Below, piece after piece: positions 36,261 to 44,827 of a stretch of DNA of 64,000 nucleotides. The position numbers and the translations under genes are program-made. The notes beneath the pieces are model-generated. The model ran no database searches, was not told the origin of the DNA, and saw nothing but the letters and a program-made list of their open reading frames with translations. The DNA is from Nocardioides cavernae (GTDB lineage: Bacteria; Actinomycetota; Actinomycetes; Propionibacteriales; Nocardioidaceae). Every line of letters begins with the position of its first letter. Within the stretch, counting starts at the first letter, position 1. The DNA lies in contig NZ_JAFBCA010000001.1 of the NCBI RefSeq assembly GCF_016907475.1, positions 4,790,893-4,854,892 on the forward strand. Reading direction: 5' to 3'.

Positions 36261-37457
36261 GTGGCACCCTCCCCCAACCCCCGGACCGAGGATCACGGCC
36301 CCGGCGGCACTCTCGGCATCTGGTTTATCGGCGCTCGCGGCTCGCTCGCGACCACCGCGACCATCGGCCTGAGCGCCCTCGCCGCCCACCTGACCGACGA
36401 GACCGGCTGCGTCTGCGCCCACCCCGACCTCGACGCGCGCGGCCTGCCGGCGTACGCCGACATCGTCGTGGGCGGCCACGACGTCGACACCCTCCCGCTC
36501 GTCAAGCAGGCCGAGCGTCTGGTGGCGGGCGGCGTGGTGCCGGGGATCCTCGCGCACCAGGTCACCGCCGAGCTCGAGGCGACCGAGGCCCGGCTGCGCC
36601 CGGGTGTGCGCCACAGCGACCCCACCGACCAGCGCGCCGACGTGGAGCGGCTGGCGGACGACATCCGCGAGTTCGCCGCCGGCGTCGACCGGGTCGTCGT
36701 CGTCGACGTGTCGAGCACCGAGCCGCCGCACGACGCCGGCACCGACGCCGCCACCTGGGCCGACCTCGAGGCCGCGTGGTCGGCCGGCCGAGCGCCCCTG
36801 CCGCCGAGCTCGGTCTACGCCTGCGCCGCCGTGCTGGCCGGAGCGGCCTACGTCGCCTTCACGCCGAGCCCCGGCATCGACGTCCCCGCCCTGGTCGAGC
36901 TCGCCGCCGAGCGTGGCCTCCCCTACGCCGGCAGCGACGGCAAGACGGGCGAGACCCTGGTGAAGTCGGCGCTCGCGCCGATGTTCTCCACCCGGTCGCT
37001 GGCCGTGCGGTCGTGGACCTCGATCAACCTGCTCGGCGGCGGCGACGGGTCCACCCTGTCCGACCCCGCCGCCCGGGAGAGCAAGACGAGCACCAAGCGC
37101 TCCGGCCTGGAGTCGATGCTCGGCCACCCGGTGCCCGGCCCGATGCACATCGACTACGTCGAGGACCTCGGCGACTGGAAGACCGCCTGGGACCACGTCC
37201 GGTTCGACGGCTTCCTCGGCACCCGGATGACGATGCAGTTCACCTGGGAGGGCTGCGACTCGGCCCTCGCAGCTCCGCTGGTCCTCGACCTCGCGCGCCT
37301 CACCGCGCGGGCCGTGGCGGTCGGCGAGACCGGCCCCCTGGCGGCCCTCGGCTTCTTCTTCAAGCAGCCGATCGGCTCGCAGGAGCACCGGCTCGCGCAG
37401 CAGTGGGACGCCCTGCTCGCCTGGTCGACGGACTGCGCCGACCGGGTGACGACGTGA
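36261..37457 (+). CDS. Inositol-3-phosphate synthase-like protein of ebo cluster
   Basis: A 398-residue NAD-binding protein of the myo-inositol-phosphate synthase superfamily: IWFIGARGSLATTATIG near the N-terminus, VDVSSTEPP, GSDGKTGETLVKSALAPMF, SINLLGGGDGSTLSDP and FTWEGCDS. Such enzymes cyclise glucose-6-phosphate; this divergent type may use another sugar phosphate. GTG 36261 is preferred over GTG 36243 because the latter lies within the promoter. It opens the ebo-like operon and overlaps the next gene by four bases (GTGA). The classical EBO operon has a dehydroquinate-synthase-like cyclase, EboD, which this may replace. Confidence 0.82.
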   Translation: MAPSPNPRTEDHGPGGTLGIWFIGARGSLATTATIGLSALAAHLTDETGCVCAHPDLDARGLPAYADIVVGGHDVDTLPLVKQAERLVAGGVVPGILAHQVTAELEATEARLRPGVRHSDPTDQRADVERLADDIREFAAGVDRVVVVDVSSTEPPHDAGTDAATWADLEAAWSAGRAPLPPSSVYACAAVLAGAAYVAFTPSPGIDVPALVELAAERGLPYAGSDGKTGETLVKSALAPMFSTRSLAVRSWTSINLLGGGDGSTLSDPAARESKTSTKRSGLESMLGHPVPGPMHIDYVEDLGDWKTAWDHVRFDGFLGTRMTMQFTWEGCDSALAAPLVLDLARLTARAVAVGETGPLAALGFFFKQPIGSQEHRLAQQWDALLAWSTDCADRVTT

Positions 37458-38317
37458 GGGTCGCCGACCTCGTCGAGCTGACCCGGGCCCCCGCCGCGTT
37501 CTCCATCCCCGGAGACGCATGGTCCGGCGCCGCGCACGCGGCGACCGCCGGGCGGGGCTGGGCGATGCCGATCGCCTCCACCTGCCTCTACTGGTCCGGC
37601 ATGGCCTTCAACGACTGGTGCGACCGGCACGTCGACGCCGAGGAGCGGCCCGAGCGGCCGATCCCTTCGGGCCGGGTCAGCCCCGACGCCGCCCTCGCCG
37701 TCGCTGCCGGGCTCGGTGCCGCCGGGCTCGGCGTGGCGGCCCTCGTCGGCGGTCGCTCGGCCGTCGCGGTCGCGGCCCCGCTCGCCCTCATGGTGGTGGC
37801 GTACGACGCCGTCGCGAAGGACGCGGCCGTCGGGCCACTCGCGATGGCCTCGACGCGGGGGCTCGACGTCCTCCTCGGCGCCCACGCCTCGCCGGCCAGC
37901 GCGTGGCAGCCCGCCCTTGCGATGACCGCGCACACCGCGGGCCTCACCTGGCTCAGCCGCGGAGAGGTGCACGGCACTCGCCCCGAGGTCGCCGGAGCGG
38001 TGACCGCGGGCACCCTCGCGGTGGCCGCCGCCACGGCCCACGCGGCGTTCCACGACCCGCACTCCGGTCGCCTCGCCCGCGCGACCGGCGTCGGCCTGTC
38101 GGCGGCGTACGCCGTCGTGGTCGGCCGCGCCCAGGCCCGCGCGGCCCAGCAGCCCACGGCCGAGGCGGCCCGCGCCGCCACCCGCACCGGGATCGGCGGC
38201 TTCTCGCTCCTGCAGGGAGCCTGGCTCGCCCGCCGCGGCCGGCTGGCCGCCGCCGCGACCGTCGTGGGCGCCGGCCCGGCCTACCGCGCCCTGTCGCGCC
38301 GCTGGAGCCCGACGTGA
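37454..38317 (+). CDS. eboC: UbiA-like prenyltransferase (EboC / SCO3242-type)
   Basis: A 287-residue membrane protein with about eight hydrophobic segments and the prenyl-diphosphate site NDWCDRHVDAEERPERPIPSG (53-73). It would attach a prenyl group to the product of the cluster, or act as a membrane component. It corresponds to EboC of the EBO operon. Start and stop overlap neighbours by four bases (GTGA both times). The second Asp-rich site is weak (YDAVAKD), so activity should be tested. Confidence 0.82.
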   Translation: MRVADLVELTRAPAAFSIPGDAWSGAAHAATAGRGWAMPIASTCLYWSGMAFNDWCDRHVDAEERPERPIPSGRVSPDAALAVAAGLGAAGLGVAALVGGRSAVAVAAPLALMVVAYDAVAKDAAVGPLAMASTRGLDVLLGAHASPASAWQPALAMTAHTAGLTWLSRGEVHGTRPEVAGAVTAGTLAVAAATAHAAFHDPHSGRLARATGVGLSAAYAVVVGRAQARAAQQPTAEAARAATRTGIGGFSLLQGAWLARRGRLAAAATVVGAGPAYRALSRRWSPT

Positions 38318-39201
38318 GCGCCGCGGGACAGGGCGCCCTCCGCCTCGGCTACGGCAGCAACGGCTTCTCGGGCCACCGGTTTCCCGACGCCTGCGCGGTG
38401 ATCGCGGGGCTCGGCTACGACGGCGTCGCCCTCACCCTCGACCAGCCGCACCTCGACCCCTTCGCCGACGACGCGGGCGCCCAGACCGCGCGCGCCGCGA
38501 AGTCGCTCGCCGACCACGGGCTCGCCGTCGTCATCGAGACGGGCTCGCGCTACGTCCTCGACCCGTGGCACAAGCACGAGCCCACCCTCGTCAGCGACGG
38601 CGACCGTGGACCGCGGGTCGAGCTGCTGATCCGTGCCGTGCGCATCGCCGCCGAGCTGGGCGCCGAGGCGATGTCGTGCTGGTCGGGCGTCCTGCCCGAG
38701 GGCGCCAGTGCCGAGGACGGCTGGCGCCGGCTCACCGACGGCCTCGGCCCCGTGCTCGACCTCGCGCACGAGCTCGACGTCACCGTCTGCTTCGAGCCCG
38801 AGCCCGGCATGCACGTCGACACGGTCGACGAGGCCCTCGAGCTGCGCCGCCGGCTCGGCGAGCCCGACCACCTCCGGTTGACCCTCGACCTGGGCCACCT
38901 CGTGTGCAACGAGCCGCGCAGCCCCGAGGCGTCCATCGCCGTCGCCGGTCCGCTCATCGGCAACGTGCAGGTCGACGACATGGTGCGCGACGTCCACGAG
39001 CACCTCGAGCTCGGCACCGGCACCCTCGACCTCGACGCGGTCCTCCGCGCGCTGCTGGCCACCGGATTCACCGGACTCGCCAGCGTCGAGCTGCCCCGCC
39101 ACTCCCACGCCGCGCCCACGGTCGCCGCGCGACAGATCGCCGCCCTGCGCGCCTCCCTGGCCCGCCTCGCCGACTCCGACAGGGAAGGACCCACGCCGTG
39201 A
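38314..39201 (+). CDS. Sugar phosphate isomerase/epimerase of ebo cluster
   Basis: A 295-residue xylose-isomerase-like TIM barrel with ligand-type motifs CFEPEPGMHVDTVDEAL and LTLDLGHLVCNEP, and NVQVDDMVRDVHEHLELGTG. It shares the FEPEPG and LDLxHL elements with EboE (40738-41907), suggesting an ancient duplicate. Probably acts on a sugar or sugar-phosphate intermediate. GTGA overlaps join it to eboC and eboA. Confidence 0.82.
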   Translation: MSAAGQGALRLGYGSNGFSGHRFPDACAVIAGLGYDGVALTLDQPHLDPFADDAGAQTARAAKSLADHGLAVVIETGSRYVLDPWHKHEPTLVSDGDRGPRVELLIRAVRIAAELGAEAMSCWSGVLPEGASAEDGWRRLTDGLGPVLDLAHELDVTVCFEPEPGMHVDTVDEALELRRRLGEPDHLRLTLDLGHLVCNEPRSPEASIAVAGPLIGNVQVDDMVRDVHEHLELGTGTLDLDAVLRALLATGFTGLASVELPRHSHAAPTVAARQIAALRASLARLADSDREGPTP

Positions 39202-39857
39202 CCGAGATCCGGCCGCTGGCCGCCGACGACACCATCCGGCAGGCGCTCGACGACCGCGCGCGGGCTCAGCTCGACGCGCTCACCGCCGAGGTGACCGAGG
39301 ACCCCTCGCGGCTCGGCCGAGCGTTCCCCGCGGCCGCCCGCAGGACCGGCCGCGGCCCGCTCGCCGGGGCCGACGACGTCCTGCTCGAGGACGCCGTACG
39401 CGTCTCCCTCGTGCAGACCGCGGCGCGCTCCCTCGACCCCGAGGCGCTCCTGGCCGAGCTGCGCGAGGTCTACCGCTACGGCGACAACGACGAGAAGCGC
39501 GCGGTCCTGCACGCCCTGTCCGGCGCACCCGACGGCGTCGACGGCACCGACCTGCTCCTCGACGCCCTGCGCACCAACGACACCCGCCTCGTCGCCGCCG
39601 CGATGGGTCCGCACAGCGACCGGCTGGACGACGACTCCTGGCGCCAGGGCGTCCTCAAGTGCCTGTTCACCGGCGTGCCCGTCGCGTCGGTCGCCGGGCT
39701 CGCCCGTCGCGCCGACAGCGAGCTGGCCGAGATGGTGCAGCGCTACCAGCGCGAGCGCGAGGCCGCCGGGCGCGACGTACCCCTCGACGTGCAGGTCGTC
39801 CTCGACGCCTGCGCCGCCTCCCCCGAGCACGACCGGCACCAGCAGAAGGACTCCTGA
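39198..39857 (+). CDS. eboA: EboA domain protein
   Basis: A 219-residue, mostly helical soluble protein with the EboA-type segment VYRYGDNDEKRAVLHALSG (about 91-109) and repeated helical pairs resembling HEAT-like repeats. EboA has no known reaction; it is a marker of the EBO operon. The GTG start overlaps the isomerase stop by four bases, and the stop shares one base with the ATG of eboB (TGATG). Confidence 0.82.
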   Translation: MTEIRPLAADDTIRQALDDRARAQLDALTAEVTEDPSRLGRAFPAAARRTGRGPLAGADDVLLEDAVRVSLVQTAARSLDPEALLAELREVYRYGDNDEKRAVLHALSGAPDGVDGTDLLLDALRTNDTRLVAAAMGPHSDRLDDDSWRQGVLKCLFTGVPVASVAGLARRADSELAEMVQRYQREREAAGRDVPLDVQVVLDACAASPEHDRHQQKDS

Positions 39858-40735
39858 TGCGCATCTTCGACCCGCACATCCACATGACCTCGCGCACCAC
39901 CGACGACTACGAGGCGATGTACGCCTCCGGCGTCCGCGCGCTCGTCGAGCCGGCGTTCTGGCTGGGCCAGCCGCGCACCACCGTCGGGTCGTTCACCGAC
40001 TACTTCGACGCCCTCGTGGGCTGGGAGCGGTTCCGCGCCTCGCAGTTCGGCATCGCCCACCACTGCACGATCGCGCTCAACCCCAAGGAGGCCAACGACC
40101 CGCGGTGCGCCGAGGTGCTCGACGTGCTCCCGCGCTACCTCGCCAAGGACGGCGTGGTCGCCGTGGGTGAGGTCGGCTTCGACTCGATGACCGTCGAGGA
40201 GGAGAAGGCGTTCGTGCGGCAGCTGGAGCTCGCCGTCGAGTTCGAGCTGCCGGCGATGGTCCACACGCCCCACCGCGACAAGGAGCAGGGCACCCGCCGC
40301 ACCCTCGAGCTCGTCACCGAGTCGGGCCTCGCGCCCGGGATGGTCGTCGTCGACCACCTCAACGAGGTCACCGTCGACCAGGTCGACGACGCCGGCTGCT
40401 GGATGGGCTTCTCGATCTACCCCGACACCAAGATGGACGAGCACCGGATGGTCGCGATCCTGCAGCGCCGCGGCCTGGACCGGGTGCTGGTCAACTCGGC
40501 CGCCGACTGGGGCCGCAGCGACCCGCTCAAGACCTCGAAGACCGGTGCGGCGATGCTCGAGGCCGGCTTCTCCGCCGACGACGTCGACCGCGTGCTGTGG
40601 CGCAACCCGATCGAGTTCTTCGGCCAGAGCGGCCGGCTGCTCGTCGACCCGGACCTCGCCGACGACGCCTCCGCCGGCTCCGACTCCGCGGCGACCTTCG
40701 AGGGCAACTCGATCCTGCGCGGCTCGCGGGACTGA
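39857..40735 (+). CDS. eboB: TatD-like metal-dependent hydrolase EboB
   Basis: A 292-residue amidohydrolase-fold protein with the metal motif DPHIHMT (Asp5, His7, His9), GEVGFDSM, VHTPHRDKEQG, VVDHLNE and NSAADWG. It would hydrolyse a phosphoester, amide or nucleic-acid-like substrate in the cytoplasm. AAGGA precedes the ATG. It corresponds to EboB. eboE begins two bases after its stop. Confidence 0.85.
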   Translation: MRIFDPHIHMTSRTTDDYEAMYASGVRALVEPAFWLGQPRTTVGSFTDYFDALVGWERFRASQFGIAHHCTIALNPKEANDPRCAEVLDVLPRYLAKDGVVAVGEVGFDSMTVEEEKAFVRQLELAVEFELPAMVHTPHRDKEQGTRRTLELVTESGLAPGMVVVDHLNEVTVDQVDDAGCWMGFSIYPDTKMDEHRMVAILQRRGLDRVLVNSAADWGRSDPLKTSKTGAAMLEAGFSADDVDRVLWRNPIEFFGQSGRLLVDPDLADDASAGSDSAATFEGNSILRGSRD

Positions 40736-40737
40736 CG

Positions 40738-41907
40738 ATGAGGCTGCAGCACCCCGACGGCACGGTCGTCCACCTCGGCTACGGCACCAACGTCCTGCCG
40801 GCCGAGGACGTCGACGGGCTGATCGCCCAGGTGGGCACGTACGGCGACCGGCTGCGCCAGCACCTCGACACCGACCGCGTCGGCCTCGGGATGTGGCTCC
40901 CGGCCGCCGCGGCGCGCCGCCTCGCCTCCGACCTCGACGCCGTGGCGCGGCTGCGGGACGCGATCGACGAGCACGGCGTCGAGATCGTCACCCTCAACGC
41001 CTTCCCCTACGCCGCCTTCCAGGACGAGGTCGTCAAGAAGCGCGTCTACCACCCGACCTGGGCGGAGCGCTCCCGTCTCGACTACACCCTCGACGTGGCC
41101 CGCGTGCTGGCCGCGCTGATGCCGGAGGACGCCGTCCGGGGCAGCATCTCGACGCTGCCGCTCGCCTGGCGCGCGCCGTGGCTGGCCGACCGGCAGTCGC
41201 ACGCCGAGCTGCACCTCAAGGCCCTGGCGGAGGGGCTGGCCGAGGTCGAGGCCGAGACCGGGCGCACCGTGCGGGTCGCCTTCGAGCCCGAGCCCGGCTG
41301 CGTCATCGAGACCATCGCCGAGGCGGTCGAGCGGCTGGACGCGGCCGACCGCGAGCGGATCGGCGTGTGCCTGGACCTGTGCCACCTCGCCGTCGGCTTC
41401 GAGGACGCGACCGACGCGCTCGCCCGGCTCGACGCCGCCGGCCTCGACGTGGTCAAGGTGCAGCCGGCCGCGGCGCTCGTCGTCGACGACCCGGCCGACC
41501 CGGACGCCCGCGCCGCGCTGACGTCGTACTCCGAGGACCGCTTCCTGCACCAGGTGCGCCAGCGCGTCGGCCAGCGGCTCGCGTCGCGCGACGACCTCCC
41601 CGACGCCCTCGCCGGACGTCGGCCGCTCGACGACCGGTCACCGTGGCGGGTGCACTTCCACGTGCCGGTCCATGCCGACCCCGCCCCGCCCCTGCGCAAC
41701 AGCCGCGACGACCTGCGCGCCTCGCTGGCCGCCCTCCTCGGCGGCGACACCGCCCGCACCGACCACCTCGAGGTCGAGACCTACACCTGGTCCGTCCTCC
41801 CCGACGGCGCCCCCGCCGACGACGACGCCCTCGCCGCCGGGCTCGCCGCCGAGCTGGCGTGGGTCCGCGACGAGCTCGTCGGGCTCGGCCTCACCCCGCT
41901 CGACTGA
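40738..41907 (+). CDS. eboE: Metabolite traffic protein EboE
   Basis: A 389-residue TIM-barrel protein of the xylose-isomerase-like superfamily: HLGYGTNVLPAED, TLNAFPYAAFQDEVVKKRVYHPTW, VAFEPEPGCVIETI, GVCLDLCHLAVGFED and the late FHVPVH. Members are called EboE and are required with the other ebo genes for a cyanobacterial metabolite precursor to reach the periplasm; the reaction is unknown. It follows eboB directly. Confidence 0.87.
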   Translation: MRLQHPDGTVVHLGYGTNVLPAEDVDGLIAQVGTYGDRLRQHLDTDRVGLGMWLPAAAARRLASDLDAVARLRDAIDEHGVEIVTLNAFPYAAFQDEVVKKRVYHPTWAERSRLDYTLDVARVLAALMPEDAVRGSISTLPLAWRAPWLADRQSHAELHLKALAEGLAEVEAETGRTVRVAFEPEPGCVIETIAEAVERLDAADRERIGVCLDLCHLAVGFEDATDALARLDAAGLDVVKVQPAAALVVDDPADPDARAALTSYSEDRFLHQVRQRVGQRLASRDDLPDALAGRRPLDDRSPWRVHFHVPVHADPAPPLRNSRDDLRASLAALLGGDTARTDHLEVETYTWSVLPDGAPADDDALAAGLAAELAWVRDELVGLGLTPLD

Positions 41908-41914
41908 CCGACCT

Positions 41915-41949
41915 CCCCCACCCAACCCCCACCCAGCCCCCACCCAGAC
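41915..41949 (-). repeat. C-rich short tandem repeat / G-quadruplex-type spacer
   Basis: Three near-copies of CCCCCACCCAG fill most of the 53-base gap between eboE and the phosphodiesterase gene. The complementary strand therefore has six G-runs of three to five bases separated by one or two bases, a strong G-quadruplex pattern. It could modulate expression of the last gene. Confidence 0.6.
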
Positions 41950-41960
41950 AGGACGCCACC

Positions 41961-43331
41961 GTGGCCCACCCCAAGCTGCTCGTCGTCGACCTCGTCGGCC
42001 TGACCCCCGACCTGCTCCGGCACATGCCCCGGCTGCGCGGCCTCGCCGATGCGGGCTCGCAGGCCACCCTGGAGCCGATCCTCCCGGCCGTCACCTGCTC
42101 CGTGCAGTCGACGTTCCTCACCGGCCTGCCGCCGTCGGGGCACGGCGCCGTGGGCAACGGGTGGTACTTCCGCGAGCTGGGCGAGGTCTTCCTCTGGCGC
42201 CAGCACAACAAGCTCGTCGACGGCGAGAAGGTGTGGGAGACGATCCGCCGCGAGCGGCCCGACTACACCGTCGCCAACGTCTGCTGGTGGTACGCCATGG
42301 GCATGACGACCGACTACACGGTCACACCGCGGCCGATCTACTACGCCGACGGCAAGAAGGCGCCCGACTGCTACACCCGCCCGCCCGAGCTCCACGACGA
42401 GCTCGTCGGCGCGCTCGGCGAGTTCCCGCTGTTCACGTACTGGGGCCCGACCGCCGCGATCGCCTCCAGCGAGTGGATCATCGCCGCCACCCGCCGGCTG
42501 ATGCCGCGCAACGACCTCACCCTCTGCTACGTCCCGCACCTCGACTACGACCTCCAGCGCTTCGGCCCCGACTCCGACGAGGCCGTGCGGGCCGCCCAGG
42601 AGATCGACGCCGCACTGGCCCCGCTGCTCGACGACGCCGAGCGGACCGGCGTCACCACGCTGGTGCTCTCGGAGTACGGCATCACCGACGCCGACCAGCC
42701 CGTCGACATCAACCGGATGCTGCGCCGCAGCGGGCTGCTCGAGGTCTACACCCAGGACGGCATGGAGTACCTCGACCCGTGGACCTCGCGGGCCTTCGCC
42801 GTCGCCGACCACCAGGTCGCGCACGTCTACGTCGACGACCCCGCCGACCTCGAGACGGTCCGCGGGCTGTGCGCCGAGCTCCCCGGCGTCGACCAGGTGC
42901 TCGACCGCAGCGCGCAGGCGGCGTACGGCCTCGACCACGAGCGCTCCGGCGACCTGGTGCTCGTCGCCGACGAGACCGCGTGGTTCACCTACTACTACTG
43001 GCTCGACGACGCCCGGGCGCCCGACTTCGCGCGGGGCGTCGAGATCCACCGCAAGCCGGGCTACGACCCCGCCGAGCTGTTCTTCGACCCCGAGGACAAG
43101 GCGGTCAAGCTCAAGGCCGGCCTCACCCTCGCCAGGAAGAAGGCCGGGCTGCGGTACGCGATGAAGGTCGTGCCGCTCGACCCCTCGCCGGTGCGCGGCA
43201 CCCACGGACGCCTGCCGAAGGACCCCACGCTCGGCCCCATGCTCGTGTGCAGCACCCCGGGCGCGGTCGCCGGGTCGGTGGCCGCGACCGACGTGCGCGA
43301 CCTGATGCTGAGGCTCGCCGGCACGTCTTGA
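41961..43331 (+). CDS. eboF: Alkaline-phosphatase-superfamily phosphodiesterase (EboF-like)
   Basis: A 456-residue type I phosphodiesterase/nucleotide pyrophosphatase-like protein: LLVVDLVGLTPDLLRHMP at the N-terminus, nucleophile region PAVTCSVQSTFLTGLPPSGHG, VPHLDYDLQRFGPDS and LSEYGITD carrying metal ligands. No signal peptide is visible, so it acts in the cytoplasm. It corresponds to EboF and may trim a nucleotide or phosphate from the product. GTG start with AGGA upstream; the TGA lies in a 14-bp palindrome. Confidence 0.85.
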   Translation: MAHPKLLVVDLVGLTPDLLRHMPRLRGLADAGSQATLEPILPAVTCSVQSTFLTGLPPSGHGAVGNGWYFRELGEVFLWRQHNKLVDGEKVWETIRRERPDYTVANVCWWYAMGMTTDYTVTPRPIYYADGKKAPDCYTRPPELHDELVGALGEFPLFTYWGPTAAIASSEWIIAATRRLMPRNDLTLCYVPHLDYDLQRFGPDSDEAVRAAQEIDAALAPLLDDAERTGVTTLVLSEYGITDADQPVDINRMLRRSGLLEVYTQDGMEYLDPWTSRAFAVADHQVAHVYVDDPADLETVRGLCAELPGVDQVLDRSAQAAYGLDHERSGDLVLVADETAWFTYYYWLDDARAPDFARGVEIHRKPGYDPAELFFDPEDKAVKLKAGLTLARKKAGLRYAMKVVPLDPSPVRGTHGRLPKDPTLGPMLVCSTPGAVAGSVAATDVRDLMLRLAGTS

Positions 43332-43339
43332 CGTCAAGA
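43326..43339. promoter_or_regulatory. 14-bp perfect palindrome
   Basis: TCTTGACGTCAAGA is fully self-complementary and contains the EboF-like stop codon. A further half-site, TGTCAAGG, is at 43353-43360, before the VOC gene. It resembles a dimeric regulator site. Confidence 0.45.
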
Positions 43340-43389
43340 AACAGGACCCCGGTGTCAAGGCCCACATGCGCGCGGACCAGAATCTGGTC

Positions 43390-44028
43390 ATGCGCCTGGA
43401 CCACGTCAGCTTCGCCGCCGGACCTGATGGACTTGCCAGCACCGCCCAGCGCATCGGGGGGCTGCTCGGCACCGACTTCGTCGACGGGGGCATCCATCCC
43501 CGCTTCGGCACCCGCAACATGACCCTGCCGCTGGCCGGCGACATCTACATGGAGATCGTCGAGGTCCTCGACCACCCCGCCAGCGACAAGGCCCCCTTCG
43601 GCCAGGCCGTGCGCGCCCGCTCCGCCCTCGGCGGCGGCTGGCTCGGCTGGGTCGTCTCGGTGGCCGACATCGCCCAGATCGAGTCCCGGCTCGGTCGCGA
43701 GGCGGTCAAGGGCAACCGTCGTCGCCCTGACGGCACCGAGCTGCTCTGGCAGCAGATCGGCGTCAACGGCCTGCTCTCCGACCCCCAGCTGCCGTTCTTC
43801 ATCCAGTGGCAGTCGTCCTCGGACCTCCACCCCAGCAACGGCGCGACCGGCGCGTACTCCCTCGACTGCCTCGAGATCGCCGGCGACCCCCAACGGGTCA
43901 GCGAGTGGCTCGGCGAGACCGTCGAGGCGCCCCTCGAGGACGTGAAGGTCGAGTGGGTCGCCCCCAACGGCACCCCCGGCATCGTCGCGGTCCAGCTCCA
44001 GACCCCCAACGGGCTCGTCCGGATCTGA
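43390..44028 (+). CDS. VOC-family (glyoxalase-like) protein
   Basis: A 212-residue protein with a glyoxalase-like domain: RLDHVSFAAGP at the start, LPLAGDIYMEIVEVL and SLDCLEIAG. Such proteins bind metal and catalyse isomerisation or ring cleavage, or bind drugs; no assignment is possible. ATG 43390 is chosen over 43366 because CAGAAT ends six bases before it and the extra residues are not family-like. It follows the ebo-like operon and may belong with it or be separate. Confidence 0.75.
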   Translation: MRLDHVSFAAGPDGLASTAQRIGGLLGTDFVDGGIHPRFGTRNMTLPLAGDIYMEIVEVLDHPASDKAPFGQAVRARSALGGGWLGWVVSVADIAQIESRLGREAVKGNRRRPDGTELLWQQIGVNGLLSDPQLPFFIQWQSSSDLHPSNGATGAYSLDCLEIAGDPQRVSEWLGETVEAPLEDVKVEWVAPNGTPGIVAVQLQTPNGLVRI

Positions 44029-44136
44029 GACGAGCAGCGGCGAGCGAGGCACGAGCTCGTCGCGTCGCTCGGCCAGATTGAGCAAGCCCCACGACCGAGG
44101 GACGAGGTCGTGACGGGCGCGCCGAAATCTCTTCCG
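44029..44136. repeat. ~108-bp 3'-end repeat element (copy 1)
   Basis: It begins at the base after the VOC stop and is clearly related along its full length to 48624-48735, which also begins right after a stop codon. Shared blocks include GGCCAGATTGAGCAAGC and GAGGGACGA, ending CGAAATCT. The first third forms an imperfect stem-loop. It may act as terminator; the methyltransferase ATG follows it directly. Confidence 0.65.
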
Positions 44137-44820
44137 ATGAAGCCACGCCCCTCCCCGAACATCTGGAACACCCCCGAGCTCTACGAGCTCGAGAACCGCG
44201 CCGCCGACCCCCATGACCGCCTCGCCGCCGCGATGCGCGAGATCGACGACTGGGCCGGGCGCACCGTCCTCGACATCGGCTGCGGCAGCGGCTTCCACCT
44301 CCCACTGTGGGCCGGGTCCGCCGCGCAGGTCATCGGCGTCGAGCCGCACCCGCCGCTCGTCGCGCTCGCCCGTCGTCGTACGCGCTCGCTGGACCACGTC
44401 CGCGTCCTCGAGGGCGGCGCACAGGCGCTCCCCGTGCCCGACGCGTCCGTCGACGTGGCGCACGCGCGCTGGGCCTACTTCTTCGGCCCCGGCTCGGAGC
44501 CCGGCCTGCGCGAGCTCGACCGGGTCGTACGCCGCGGAGGCACGGCGTTCGTGGTCGACAACGACCCGACCCGGTCCACCTTCGGCCGCTGGTTCGGTCG
44601 CGGCTTCCCGGAGGTCGACCCAGAGGCGGTGGAGCGGTTCTGGTCGATGCACGGCTGGCAGCGCCGGCAGATCGACATGGGGTGGTCCTTCACGTCGCGC
44701 GAGGACCTCGAGTCCGTCGTCCGCATCGAGCTGCCACCGGAGGCGGCCGAGGAGGCGCTCGCCTCCCACACCGGCACCGAGGTCGACTACGCGGTCAACC
44801 TCTGGTGGCGCCACTTCTGA
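44137..44820 (+). CDS. SAM-dependent methyltransferase
   Basis: A 227-residue class I methyltransferase: SAM motif VLDIGCGSGFHLPLW, then VIGVEPHPPLVALARRR, and VDVAHARWAYFFGPG as motif IV/post-I. The substrate is unknown. An in-frame GTG at 44110 lies in the repeat element, so ATG 44137 is taken as the start; no clear ribosome-binding site is visible. It ends seven bases from the convergent LacI-type gene. Confidence 0.85.
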   Translation: MKPRPSPNIWNTPELYELENRAADPHDRLAAAMREIDDWAGRTVLDIGCGSGFHLPLWAGSAAQVIGVEPHPPLVALARRRTRSLDHVRVLEGGAQALPVPDASVDVAHARWAYFFGPGSEPGLRELDRVVRRGGTAFVVDNDPTRSTFGRWFGRGFPEVDPEAVERFWSMHGWQRRQIDMGWSFTSREDLESVVRIELPPEAAEEALASHTGTEVDYAVNLWWRHF

Positions 44821-44827
44821 GCCGGCG

